Of a DNA stretch of 64,000 nt, positions 25,944 through 33,582 are shown one piece after another (position 1 is the first letter of the stretch; each line of letters starts with the position of its first letter). A program made the translations under genes and the position numbers. Where the stretch lies: contig JAQQAL010000005.1 in NCBI GenBank assembly GCA_028532855.1, positions 56,297-120,296 on the forward strand, written 5' to 3'. Origin of the DNA: Candidatus Thalassospirochaeta sargassi. GTDB taxonomy: Bacteria; Spirochaetota; Spirochaetia; UBA9216. The notes beneath the pieces are model-generated. The model searched no databases. It was given only the letters and a program-made list of their open reading frames with translations, and was not told where the DNA came from.

Positions 25944-27931
25944 ATTATAAACTTCCATATAAAGAGAATTATTACTGCAGCCGTTATATAAAGGACATAT
26001 ATTCCTGCTTTGCCGCATTGAAACCACCTGAGCAGCGACAGCAGCTTATCGAGAACTTTTGCAAGTCTTATGAAGATGCCCGAGAGAAACCAGTCGTTTG
26101 AATTAGAGCTGAAAATCCAGGGTTTCACCGGGAAGAGTTCAGTTCCGCCCTCACGTTTTCTCCTTGATGCGGTCAGTGTGCTGAATTGTTCTGTAATAGG
26201 CTCTGTAAATGACGATGCAGTGTACTGCATTGAAGGCTCGGGTCTGGTATACCCGCAGCCCCATGTTTCGCTGGGCCTTATGCCTCTTTTGCGGCGGCGC
26301 AGGCTTCCTGCAATTGTAAACAGTATTATGATGCCGAGGATGAATGGTAGAATCCTGCTCAGGCTTTTTGAAAGTTCAAAAAGTGGAGCCATGTGACCTG
26401 CTGATTCCCCTGCAGTCATGATAAGCAGGGGGCCTTCGAGAAGGGGAACAAGAAGGAAACTGAAGAGTCCTGTTATCAGAAGGAAGGCTGCCACAAACAG
26501 CATTCCGCCGCGCATCAGTGCCGGTACATCTCCGTTGGGTTTTATTCTGGACATCCGCGGAGAGCCCTGAAAGATGACACCGAACACCTTTGCGAAACAT
26601 GCCGCGGCAAGCCCGCCTATCAGCGCAAGCGACATAACAATCAGGGCTGATATCAGCGGCAGGACTGCGCCTCCGTCTATTAATACACCTGTAATCGCGC
26701 CCGCATAGATGAAGATCTCGCTGATAAAACCGTTAAACAGCGGCAGACCGCTTATTGCAATTGACGCTGCAAGAAATAGAGTGCCTGTAAGCGGCATTTT
26801 TTTCAGCAGCCCCCCGAGCGTATCGATTTCACCGGTGCCGTTCTGTCGTATTACTGCCCCGGCTCCAAGAAACAGCAGGCCCTTGAAAAGTGCGTGGTTT
26901 AAGATGTGCAGCAGGGCACCGGCAAATCCGAAGGTTGAGATCATTGGATGTCCGGTTGACACACCAAGAATGCCCAGGCCTATACCAAGCATAATAATTC
27001 CGATATTTTCAACGCTGCTGTATGCCAGCAGCCTCTTTATATCATGCTGTCCGATTGCAAACATGATTCCGATAATGCCTGAGGCTGCCCCAATTGTAAT
27101 GAACATAACAGCCCACCAGGTGGTGTACTGATCAGAGAGAAAACTCAATACTCTGAGTATTCCGTATATTCCCATTTTTATCATAATTCCGGACATCAGT
27201 GCCGATACGTGACTTGGTGCTGCGGGATGGGCCAGCGGCAGCCAGATATGAAACGGAATAAAGCCGGCCTTAAGTCCGAAACCTGCCAAGGCAAAAATCA
27301 GAATCAGGTTCGCTCTGGCCGCTGACAAATTCTGAGCGCTGAAGTAACTGAAGCTGAATGATTCAGAACCGTAGCCTGCGCCTTTCCCAAGTAGAAAGAA
27401 GGCCGTAAATAGAAAGGCTGTTCCCAGGTGGGCGGATATCAGGTATATCCATCCTGCCCGGCGTATTGAGTCTTTTTCAGCATTTGAAATTACCAGCAGG
27501 AAGGATGAAAATGACATTATCTCCCAGCTGAGCATAAACAGCAGAACATTTCTTGAAATGAGCACCATGATCATTCCTGCAGTAAGCAGGCTGAAATTAA
27601 GCCAGTGCATCCTGCCGGGGGGGGTAGTTCCAAAGTACTGCAGCCCGTATATTGATGTAGCTGCAGTGAGAATCAGCAGCGGGACCATGATAAACAGGCT
27701 CAGGCTGTCGAGAGCTATCTCTATATCAGCGAGCGGCATTGACCACCCGGTTTTTAAGCTCTCGGGTTGAAAGCTTCTGAAACCCATGACAGTGTAGACC
27801 AGGAGAAGGCCTGCTGCTATGCTGATGAGGGGAATAAGGAATTTTACGGTTTTCTTTCTTTTGTGAATAACTGTCGTTATAATTCCGGCAGCAATTAATA
27901 TGAAGAGATAAATGATAATAAATTTTAGCAC
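25940..27931 (-). CDS. HyfB/NuoL-like proton-translocating subunit
   Basis: A 663-residue antiporter-like subunit with about 16 membrane segments. The functional residues are a glutamate in FMLSWEIMSFSS and lysines in GFGLKAGFIPFHIWLP and MSGIMIKMGIYG. LNHALFKGLLFLGAG is also present. The tail has the HyfB-type CGYTRPEPSMQYTASSFTEP motif. It starts with GTG and overlaps the stop of the upstream HTH-IIA regulator by one base. A run of eight C (minus strand) near 27617-27624 encodes TPPG and could slip. Confidence 0.9.
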   Translation of the reverse strand: MLKFIIIYLFILIAAGIITTVIHKRKKTVKFLIPLISIAAGLLLVYTVMGFRSFQPESLKTGWSMPLADIEIALDSLSLFIMVPLLILTAATSIYGLQYFGTTPPGRMHWLNFSLLTAGMIMVLISRNVLLFMLSWEIMSFSSFLLVISNAEKDSIRRAGWIYLISAHLGTAFLFTAFFLLGKGAGYGSESFSFSYFSAQNLSAARANLILIFALAGFGLKAGFIPFHIWLPLAHPAAPSHVSALMSGIMIKMGIYGILRVLSFLSDQYTTWWAVMFITIGAASGIIGIMFAIGQHDIKRLLAYSSVENIGIIMLGIGLGILGVSTGHPMISTFGFAGALLHILNHALFKGLLFLGAGAVIRQNGTGEIDTLGGLLKKMPLTGTLFLAASIAISGLPLFNGFISEIFIYAGAITGVLIDGGAVLPLISALIVMSLALIGGLAAACFAKVFGVIFQGSPRMSRIKPNGDVPALMRGGMLFVAAFLLITGLFSFLLVPLLEGPLLIMTAGESAGHMAPLFELSKSLSRILPFILGIIILFTIAGSLRRRKRGIRPSETWGCGYTRPEPSMQYTASSFTEPITEQFSTLTASRRKREGGTELFPVKPWIFSSNSNDWFLSGIFIRLAKVLDKLLSLLRWFQCGKAGIYVLYITAAVIILFIWKFII

Positions 27932-28605
27932 TATAGATTATTCTCCGTTACAGCATTTCCGATGAGTTCAAGGATTTCCTGCCTGTTCTTCATCGGGGTT
28001 ATTTCATTCCTGAGTTCAGGCTTTCCAAGCAAATAGGTAAGCTGAGATAACAGGTAAAGGTGTTCTCTTATGTCTGAGGTAAGTATTGTAAAAAGCCTGT
28101 CCACCGGGTTACCGTCCGGAGCATCGAAGTCGATTTTCTCATCAAGGAAACACAGACCTATTACCGGCATGTTTAAATGGAAGATAATAGGGTTTCTAAC
28201 ATGTGGAATTGCTATTCCGTTTCCTATGGCTGTTGTTCCAAGATTCTCACGGGCAAGCAGAGCCTCTGCCACAAAGCTGCGGTCTACATCTTCGGGCAGG
28301 TTCAGTACTGCTGCTGCCGACGAAAGCACCTCTTTCGGGCTGTTTCCCGAAATATGATAATATATGCCGCCCTTTACCAGGCATTCGGCAGGATTAGGCT
28401 TTGCTGGTGTTTTGCTGCTTATATCTTCATAGAAATTTTCTGCAATCCTGATTTTCTTCTTTGTCGTCCATTCGCGAATTTCCGCATGGTTAAAGCGGTA
28501 GCTGTCACCAACCTTATAAACCGTCACCTCTTTTTTTGCTATCCATCTGTAAATTGTTTTTTCTGATACCGACAGCAGTTTTGCCATACCTTTTACATCG
28601 AGCAT
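27931..28605 (-). CDS. HTH-PTS EIIA fusion regulator, head of the Ehr-like operon
   Basis: A 224-residue two-domain protein. Residues 1-50 are an excisionase/MerR-like DNA-binding domain (MLDVKGMAKLLSVSEKTIYR start, then WIAKKEVTVYKVGDSYRF). Residues 75-220 are an EIIA domain of the PtsN/fructose type, with the phosphohistidine H135 in GIAIPHVRNP. It is the first gene of the Ehr-like operon and is translationally coupled to hyfB-like. Phosphorylation by the PTS could alter DNA binding. It is the likely local regulator of its own operon and perhaps of the two antiporter loci, whose promoters carry similar repeats. SD GAGG precedes the ATG. Confidence 0.88.
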   Translation of the reverse strand: MLDVKGMAKLLSVSEKTIYRWIAKKEVTVYKVGDSYRFNHAEIREWTTKKKIRIAENFYEDISSKTPAKPNPAECLVKGGIYYHISGNSPKEVLSSAAAVLNLPEDVDRSFVAEALLARENLGTTAIGNGIAIPHVRNPIIFHLNMPVIGLCFLDEKIDFDAPDGNPVDRLFTILTSDIREHLYLLSQLTYLLGKPELRNEITPMKNRQEILELIGNAVTENNL

Positions 28606-28623
28606 TTAGTACCTCATATGGGG

Positions 28624-28672
28624 ACAATAATAAAAAATTAGGCTCTATGTCAATGTATGTCCAAATATGTCC
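28624..28672 (-). promoter_or_regulatory. Promoter of the Ehr-like operon with three phased repeats
   Basis: On the minus strand, GGACATA begins at 28672 and 28662 and TGACATA at 28652, a strict 10-base period. TTGACA (28648-28653) overlaps the third copy, and TATTGT (28624-28629) lies 18 bases further. Confidence 0.65.
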
Positions 28673-28769
28673 AATGATTCTTTCAGTCTTTCCCGTAATG
28701 CTCCGGAATCCAGCGTTAGGAGTCAATAGGCTCCGGGTGTAGTTTTCAGCCGGCTGACGCGGCCGCAGT

Positions 28770-29246
28770 TCAATTGGGGGAGTTAAGCCTGGCGTGGCGC
28801 TTGATGTCGGCATTTACAACCCACAAGGGCGCCTGTTCAATATCTGTATGCAGAAACATCGCGTCTTTTGCTTTAGAGTATTCACCCCATTTTGCCCCGA
28901 TTCAAGATCCATAGGACTTAGTTTACAGCGCTTTGTAGAAGTTTCAATCCGGTTTAGAAAGCGTTTTTCCTGCTCATCATCACTTATCGAAAACCAGTAC
29001 TTGATTAATTTTACCCCTGAGCGCACCAGCATGCGTTCAAACTCCGGCGCGGTTATACCATGAGCGATCAAAGATTACTATTTCGCCGCCAGCGGGCAGG
29101 TGGGGTACGTAGCGCTGGAAATACCACTGACTTTTTTCTCTGTCGGTAGGGGTGCCCAGGGCTGTAACACGGCAGTATCGGGGATTAAGGCATTCAGCTA
29201 TCCGCTGTTCCGCTTCATACTCCCTTTTTCCGATTTTTTCACTCAT
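28770..29246 (-). pseudogene. Decayed polyphosphate kinase 2 (PPK2) gene
   Basis: Three frame segments on the minus strand together recall a PPK2 enzyme. The first is [14 protein letters not shown] running into [29 protein letters not shown] and [13 protein letters not shown]. The second is [27 protein letters not shown] and KLSPMDLES. The third is KAKDAMFLHTDIEQAPLWVV and ADIKRHARLN. The Walker A segment expected between EAEQ and LNPR is missing. A block between WYNRAG and EFERML is deleted with a frame change, and a further frameshift follows. The gene would have made polyphosphate-dependent nucleotides but cannot do so now. Confidence 0.87.
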
Positions 29247-29341
29247 GAATTAATTATAGGTTGAGCTCTTCCATCAGTCAAACTGATTAAATTCAATGCA
29301 GCCGGGATAGTTTTATCTTGCGGCCCGGACAGCAGCGGTTA

Positions 29342-29441
29342 CCGCCCGGCAGACAGGGCGGAGGCGACGAAGCCCGGCTGGTATGCCGAAGAGGCGGTTT
29401 GAGCGGATGGCCGGATGAAGTCCGCAGGACTGAAGCCGCCT
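29342..29441. other. GC-rich, foldable intergenic block
   Basis: CCGCCC (29342-29347) can pair with GGGCGG (29356-29361). AGGCGGTTT (29392-29400) can pair with AAGCCGCCT (29433-29441) around a smaller AGTCC/GGACT hairpin. The block is richer in GC than its flanks. It lies upstream of the glyS promoter, so it is not a glyS leader; it may be a small RNA or a repeat element. Confidence 0.4.
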
Positions 29442-29465
29442 GAATCTTCCGTAATTGTATCCCGC

Positions 29466-29494
29466 TTGAAACAATGTTGGATTTATTATATTTT
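29466..29494 (+). promoter_or_regulatory. Promoter of the glycyl-tRNA synthetase gene
   Basis: TTGAAA (29466-29471) and TATTTT (29489-29494) are separated by 17 bases. The leader to the ATG is about 35 bases. No T-box signature is seen. Confidence 0.6.
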
Positions 29495-29536
29495 TACTGG
29501 ACAATTCAATTTTAATTCCTTACAAAGGTGAAAGAT

Positions 29537-30892
29537 ATGGCGAAGAACGCAACAACAATGGATAAATTAGTATCTCTGTGCAAACGGAGAGGTTTTGTAT
29601 ATCAGTCGAGCGAAATTTACGGGGGATTGTCCTCTGCATGGGATTACGGCCCGCTTGGTGTAGAGCTTAAGAAGAATATTCAGAATGTCTGGTGGAAGGA
29701 AATGACCCAGATGCATGATAATATTGTAGGACTTGATGCTGCGATTCTAATGCACCCCCGCGTTTGGGAGGCTTCCGGTCATGTTGAGAACTTTACCGAT
29801 CCGCTGGTTGACTGTAAGGAGTGTAAGACACGTTTCCGTGCGGATCACCTTGACCCTGAAGCGCTTGAGGCAAAGAAGTGTCCTGAATGCGGCGGAGAGC
29901 TGACTGAACCGCGTCAGTTCAACTTGATGTTTCAGACCCACATGGGCGCTGTTGCTGATGCGAACACTGCTGTTTATCTGAGACCTGAGACCGCCCAGGG
30001 TATTTTTGTAAACTTTAAGAATGTTCTGCAGTCCAGCAGGGTTAAGATTCCGTTCGGCATTGCCCAGGTCGGTAAGGCTTTCAGAAATGAGATTACAACC
30101 AAAAACTTTATTTTCAGAACCTGTGAGTTCGAGCAGATGGAGATGCAGTTTTTTGTAAAACCGGGCGAGGATGATAAGTGGTTCGATTACTGGCGTGAAC
30201 AGCGATGGGCATACTACACTGAAAAACTCGGAGTTAACCCTGAAAAAATTCGCTGGCACCAGCACGGTCCGGACGAATTGGCTCATTATGCTAAAGATGC
30301 ATACGATATTGAGTTTGAGTTTCCGTTCGGATTCAGCGAGCTTGAGGGTGTTCATAACCGTACTGATTTTGACCTTAGTCGACATTCGGAGTACACCGGA
30401 AAAGAAATTAACTATCTCGAAGAAGAGACCAAAGAACGATATATTCCCTATGTTGTTGAGACCTCTGCAGGTCTTACGCGAAGCGTGCTGATGATTCTCA
30501 GCGACGCATATGAAGAGGAAGATTTAGGCGTGGATGGAAAGGGCAGACCTGATATCAGGACTGTAATGCGCTTCCATCCAAACCTTGCGCCAATCACCGT
30601 TGCGGTATTTCCACTTGTTAAAAAGGATGGGCTTGCTGAACTCGCTCGAAGTATTGAAGAAGAACTTCGTGACGATTTCGCAACGTTTTATGACCAGTCC
30701 GGTGCTATCGGCCGCCGTTATCGCCGACAGGATGAAATCGGAACACCCTTCTGCATAACAGTCGACTACGATACAAAGGAAGACAAGACGGTAACATTAA
30801 GGTTCCGGGATTCGATGGAGCAGGTCAGGATCGGCATAGACGAGCTGGTACCGACGATCAAAAAGGCGATTAAAAATTATAAGCGCGTCTAA
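29537..30892 (+). CDS. glyS: Glycyl-tRNA synthetase, alpha2 type
   Basis: A 451-residue class II synthetase of the single-chain homodimeric kind (archaeal/eukaryotic and some bacteria), not the alpha/beta GlyQS type. Recognisable parts are SSEIYGGLSSAWDYGPLG and a zinc-like insertion with CKECKTRF and KKCPECGGEL. RPETAQGIFVNFKNV and FRNEITTKNFIFRTCEFEQME (motif 2 region) follow, and the C-terminal anticodon domain ends in IGIDELV. I start it at the ATG at 29537, because AAAGGTG lies at SD distance and a GTG at 29528 would fall inside that site. tyrS follows. Confidence 0.95.
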   Translation: MAKNATTMDKLVSLCKRRGFVYQSSEIYGGLSSAWDYGPLGVELKKNIQNVWWKEMTQMHDNIVGLDAAILMHPRVWEASGHVENFTDPLVDCKECKTRFRADHLDPEALEAKKCPECGGELTEPRQFNLMFQTHMGAVADANTAVYLRPETAQGIFVNFKNVLQSSRVKIPFGIAQVGKAFRNEITTKNFIFRTCEFEQMEMQFFVKPGEDDKWFDYWREQRWAYYTEKLGVNPEKIRWHQHGPDELAHYAKDAYDIEFEFPFGFSELEGVHNRTDFDLSRHSEYTGKEINYLEEETKERYIPYVVETSAGLTRSVLMILSDAYEEEDLGVDGKGRPDIRTVMRFHPNLAPITVAVFPLVKKDGLAELARSIEEELRDDFATFYDQSGAIGRRYRRQDEIGTPFCITVDYDTKEDKTVTLRFRDSMEQVRIGIDELVPTIKKAIKNYKRV

Positions 30893-30920
30893 TCGCCGCA
30901 TTTCTAATTTTTAATTTGGA

Positions 30921-30941
30921 GTTTTCGCCGAAGGCGGAAAC
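30921..30941 (+). other. Hairpin between glyS and tyrS
   Basis: GTTTTCGCC pairs with GGCGGAAAC around GAA, a 9-bp stem including one G-T pair. There is no T tract, so it is more likely an mRNA processing or stability element than a terminator. Confidence 0.4.
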
Positions 30942-30976
30942 GTCCACGCACATAAACAGTAAGAGGATAGAAATAT

Positions 30977-32230
30977 ATGGCTAAGACAGGCCTTGAAGTA
31001 TTAAAAGAACGCGGGTTTATCTCGCAGTGCACCGATATGGATGCGCTCCAGAAATTAATGGATAATGAGAGGGTGACCTTCTACGTCGGGGTAGACCCGA
31101 CAGGAAAGAGTCTGCATATAGGACATATGGTTCCGTTTTTTGCCATGCACCACCTCCAGAAGGCGGGCCACAGACCGATTGCGGTTGTGGGCGGCGGAAC
31201 CTCGATGATAGGCGACCCTTCGGGTAAATCGGACATGCGCAAGATGCTCACTATTGAGCAGATTCGTGAGAACGCCGCTTCACTGAAGGATCAGCTAGGA
31301 AAGATTATCGACTTCGGTGAGGGTAAGGCGCTGATGGTAAACAACTACGACTGGCTGGGCCCCTTAAACTATCTAGAGTTTCTGCGTGATATAGGAATAC
31401 ACTTTTCGGTTAACCGTATGCTTAGTTTTGAATCATACAAACAGCGTCTTGAGAAGGGACTCAACTTTATAGAGTTCAACTACCAGCTGCTTCAGTCATA
31501 CGACTTTTTGAAGCTGCACCAGGACCACGGATGTAAGATGCAGATGGGCGGAGACGATCAGTGGGGCAATATTGTTGCCGGTATGGAGCTGATCAGACGC
31601 GTTGAAGGGGCTGAAGCCGAGGCCTACGGACTTACATTTCCTCTTGTTACCCGGGCCGATGGGAAGAAGATGGGAAAGACTGAGAAGGGCGCTGTATTCC
31701 TGGACCCGGAGATGTTCAGCCCATACGAGTTTTTCCAGTACTGGAGAAACGTTGCTGATGCTGATGTTGGCAAGTTCCTGAAGTTTTTCACCTTTCTTGA
31801 GATGGATGAGATTGCAGAGCTTGAATCCCTCGAGGGCTCCGAGATCAACAAGGCTAAGGAACGGCTTGCATACGAACAGACCAAGATTATCCATGGTAAG
31901 GAAGAAGCTGATAAGGCCCTTGAGGCGGCCAAGGCTGCGTTCACAAGCGGCGGCGGAGCGGGAGCCATGGATCGCGACGCTATTCCGTCTGTTGATGTTC
32001 CTGTCACTGAGATTGAAGCCGGTATCGGCATCATGGATCTGTTCGCACGAACCGGCTTGTGCGGCTCACGCGGTGAGGCCAGACGTCTTGTGCAGCAGGG
32101 CGGGGCACGCGTGAATGAGGTTCAGATTAAAGATATTAACGCTGTAATCGGGGCTGACTCGGTTGAAGACGGAGAGATCCTCCTCAAGGCCGGGAAGAAA
32201 CGCTATTTTAGAGTGGTTGTTGGAAGTTAA
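30977..32230 (+). CDS. tyrS: Tyrosyl-tRNA synthetase
   Basis: A 417-residue class I synthetase. The HIGH-type motif is SLHIGHMVPF near residue 47, and YQLLQSYDF and QMGGDDQWGNIVAGMELI mark the tyrosine pocket. The KMSKS motif is KMGKTEKGAV near residue 230, with glycine replacing the serine, a known variant. A C-terminal S4 RNA-binding domain (SRGEARRLVQQGGARVNE) is complete. It is preceded by an AGAGGA ribosome site and lies 84 bases after glyS, so the two are probably co-transcribed. Confidence 0.96.
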   Translation: MAKTGLEVLKERGFISQCTDMDALQKLMDNERVTFYVGVDPTGKSLHIGHMVPFFAMHHLQKAGHRPIAVVGGGTSMIGDPSGKSDMRKMLTIEQIRENAASLKDQLGKIIDFGEGKALMVNNYDWLGPLNYLEFLRDIGIHFSVNRMLSFESYKQRLEKGLNFIEFNYQLLQSYDFLKLHQDHGCKMQMGGDDQWGNIVAGMELIRRVEGAEAEAYGLTFPLVTRADGKKMGKTEKGAVFLDPEMFSPYEFFQYWRNVADADVGKFLKFFTFLEMDEIAELESLEGSEINKAKERLAYEQTKIIHGKEEADKALEAAKAAFTSGGGAGAMDRDAIPSVDVPVTEIEAGIGIMDLFARTGLCGSRGEARRLVQQGGARVNEVQIKDINAVIGADSVEDGEILLKAGKKRYFRVVVGS

Positions 32231-32255
32231 AAGATAATTAAAGCATTTTAACCGT

Positions 32256-32320
32256 CAGCTTTCAGGAGTATTTCATTTTCTTTGAAAACTCCTGAAGTAA
32301 TGACAGCCGGCTGAAAGCTG
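32256..32320 (+). other. Alternative stem pair downstream of tyrS
   Basis: CAGCTTTCAG (32256-32265) is complementary to CTGAAAGCTG (32311-32320). TTCAGGAGT (32261-32269) is complementary to ACTCCTGAA (32288-32296). Both stems are perfect but share TTCAG, so only one can form at a time. Confidence 0.45.
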
Positions 32321-32353
32321 CCGCAGGCAGGTTCACCGGTTTTGGAGATATCA

Positions 32354-32386
32354 GCCCTGTCCGGTTTATTCCGGGCGGGGCATTTT
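32354..32386. terminator. Strong terminator between convergent genes
   Basis: An 11-bp stem pairs 32354-32364 with 32371-32381 around TTTATT and is followed by ATTTTT. It should end tyrS transcription and may also stop the opposing thioredoxin-like gene. Confidence 0.85.
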
Positions 32387-32393
32387 TATACAA

Positions 32394-32792
32394 TTATGCT
32401 CTTGTTTGTTCCAGGATGTTTTCAAATTCGCTCAGTGGTCTGGGCCCCACTATAAAGTCTTTGATAATGCCGTTCTCAACAATTGCGGTGGACGGGGTAG
32501 CCATTATTCCGAAAGCGCTTGCAGTTGCCCTGTCTTTAGTAATATCAATCTTGAAACATCTTGAATTATTTTTTGTGTACTTTGCCACTATCGGGGTCAT
32601 TGTTTTGCAGGCTCCGCATTGCGGACTATAGAAATAAAATAGTGAGGTTTTTTTGTTTTTTACGGCCTTTCCGTATGACCCTGAAAGCGATGGAGCAGCT
32701 TTCCCCTTTTTTAATTTCATTCGTAGTATAGTCAGGTATTGAAATCCGAAAAACAGAATTATTATCCCTGCTATAATTGATACAATCAACAT
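32394..32792 (-). CDS. Membrane-anchored thioredoxin-like protein
   Basis: A 132-residue protein. One N-terminal membrane segment (about residues 2-23) anchors a thioredoxin fold with the redox pair CGAC (C59 and C62 in YSPQCGACK) and the cis-proline loop ATPST. The fold is cut close to minimum size. I start it at the ATG at 32792 with GAGG upstream; an extended reading to 32897 would cover its own promoter. It is transcribed divergently from a zinc-ribbon/NifX-like pair with a matching promoter, so a shared redox or metal-sulfur role is likely. Confidence 0.85.
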   Translation of the reverse strand: MLIVSIIAGIIILFFGFQYLTILRMKLKKGKAAPSLSGSYGKAVKNKKTSLFYFYSPQCGACKTMTPIVAKYTKNNSRCFKIDITKDRATASAFGIMATPSTAIVENGIIKDFIVGPRPLSEFENILEQTRA

Positions 32793-32822
32793 ATGCAAAC
32801 CTCTATATATAGAATTACAAAG

Positions 32823-32851
32823 ATAGTATATGATTATGATTCCTATGTCAA
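32823..32851 (-). promoter_or_regulatory. Promoter of the thioredoxin-like gene
   Basis: On the minus strand, TTGACA (32846-32851) and TACTAT (32823-32828) are 17 bases apart. The hexamers and spacing are identical to those of the divergent promoter. Confidence 0.75.
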
Positions 32852-32890
32852 ACAAATAAAGATTTATATATGAAAAAAAATCTATATAGC

Positions 32891-32919
32891 TTGACAAATG
32901 AGCATATGTGCATTACTAT
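32891..32919 (+). promoter_or_regulatory. Promoter of the zinc-ribbon/NifX-like operon
   Basis: TTGACA (32891-32896) and TACTAT (32914-32919) are 17 bases apart. The spacer holds the imperfect palindrome TGAGCATATGTGCA, a possible operator. Confidence 0.75.
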
Positions 32920-32949
32920 CTAATTAATCTTAATAAAAAGGAGATCATT

Positions 32950-33135
32950 ATGGCTGGAAAAGGTCAGGGTAAAGGCGGAGGCGGTTTTGGAATCGGCGGT
33001 AGCTGCATTTGCAGCAGTTGTGGAGAGAAAATTCCTCATCAAAGAGGTGTCTCCTGTATTGATATGAAATGTCCGTCCTGCGGTAAAAGGATGATAAGAG
33101 AAGATCTTTACAATAAAAAAAAGGGTCAAGAATGA
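32950..33135 (+). CDS. Small zinc-ribbon-like protein
   Basis: A 61-residue protein with a glycine/lysine-rich start (MAGKGQGKGGGGFGIGGS). A four-cysteine knuckle set follows: CICSSCGEKIPHQRGVSC, then CPSCGKRM. It probably binds zinc or an iron-sulfur cluster. I start it at the ATG at 32950, nine bases after AAGGAG. Its stop overlaps the start of a NifX-like gene. Similar small proteins occur beside NifX-like genes in other anaerobes, where they are unnamed. Function unknown. Confidence 0.8.
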   Translation: MAGKGQGKGGGGFGIGGSCICSSCGEKIPHQRGVSCIDMKCPSCGKRMIREDLYNKKKGQE

Positions 33136-33521
33136 AAATTATCACCGCCCTTGCAACTGATGATGGAATTACGACGAATAATAGGCATTTCGGAGATGCT
33201 GATTATTATTTTATCTACGAAATAACTGAAGATGGGTATCATTTTATAAAAAAAATAGGTAATTCTACAGATGTCGAAGGTGAAACCCATGCAGATCCTC
33301 GAAAAGCAAAAAATGTTACAGAGATGCTTTCTGCTGAAAAAGTTAATACTGCTGTTGCGCGGGTTTTTGGTCCTAATTTAAAACGGATTAAAAGTAAATT
33401 CGTCTGCATACTGGCAAAAGATGATGAAATTACAGAAATCCTGCAAAAATTGATACTAAATAGAGATTCTGTTGAAACTGAATGGGAAAAGGGAACTGAT
33501 CGCAGTTTTCTGAGAATCTAG
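33132..33521 (+). CDS. NifX/NifB-domain protein (dinitrogenase cofactor family)
   Basis: A 129-residue protein of the NifX/NafY/NifB C-terminal domain family (PF02579-like). It has the opening KIITALATDDGITTNNRHFGDADYYFIYEI and the VNTAVARVFGPNLKRI segment. Relatives carry iron-molybdenum or other metal-sulfur cofactors. No nitrogenase genes are visible, so nitrogen fixation should not be inferred. It is translationally coupled (ATGA) to the zinc-ribbon gene upstream and is followed by a GTCCG/CGGAC hairpin near 33537-33559. Confidence 0.85.
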   Translation: MKIITALATDDGITTNNRHFGDADYYFIYEITEDGYHFIKKIGNSTDVEGETHADPRKAKNVTEMLSAEKVNTAVARVFGPNLKRIKSKFVCILAKDDEITEILQKLILNRDSVETEWEKGTDRSFLRI

Positions 33522-33582
33522 CAGCAAAGGGGCAGTCCGCGGGATTATGGCCCGGACGGTTAGGAGGTAATATCAAGCTCTA

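Noticed and set aside
27617..27624. Eight-G tract inside the HyfB-like gene as a phase-variation switch
   Set aside because: The frame is intact and the tract encodes TPPG. One eight-base run alone is too weak evidence; it is noted only in the gene entry.
16500..28605. Sugar PTS operon
   Set aside because: Only EIIA domains occur. There are no EIIB, EIIC, HPr or EI genes, and the partners are ion transporters.
28794..29063. Plus-strand open frame over the ppk2 remnant
   Set aside because: It is antisense to clear PPK2 homology and has no ribosome site.
29313..29504. A 63-codon open frame on the minus strand
   Set aside because: Low-complexity translation with no ribosome site; it falls in the foldable GC-rich block and glyS promoter.
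29247..29536. T-box leader for the aminoacyl-tRNA synthetase genes
   Set aside because: The conserved AGGGTGGNACCGCG-type element is absent, and the promoter lies only about 35 bases before glyS.
32950..33521. Nitrogen fixation cluster
   Set aside because: NifX-domain proteins are common outside nitrogen fixation and no nifHDK is present.
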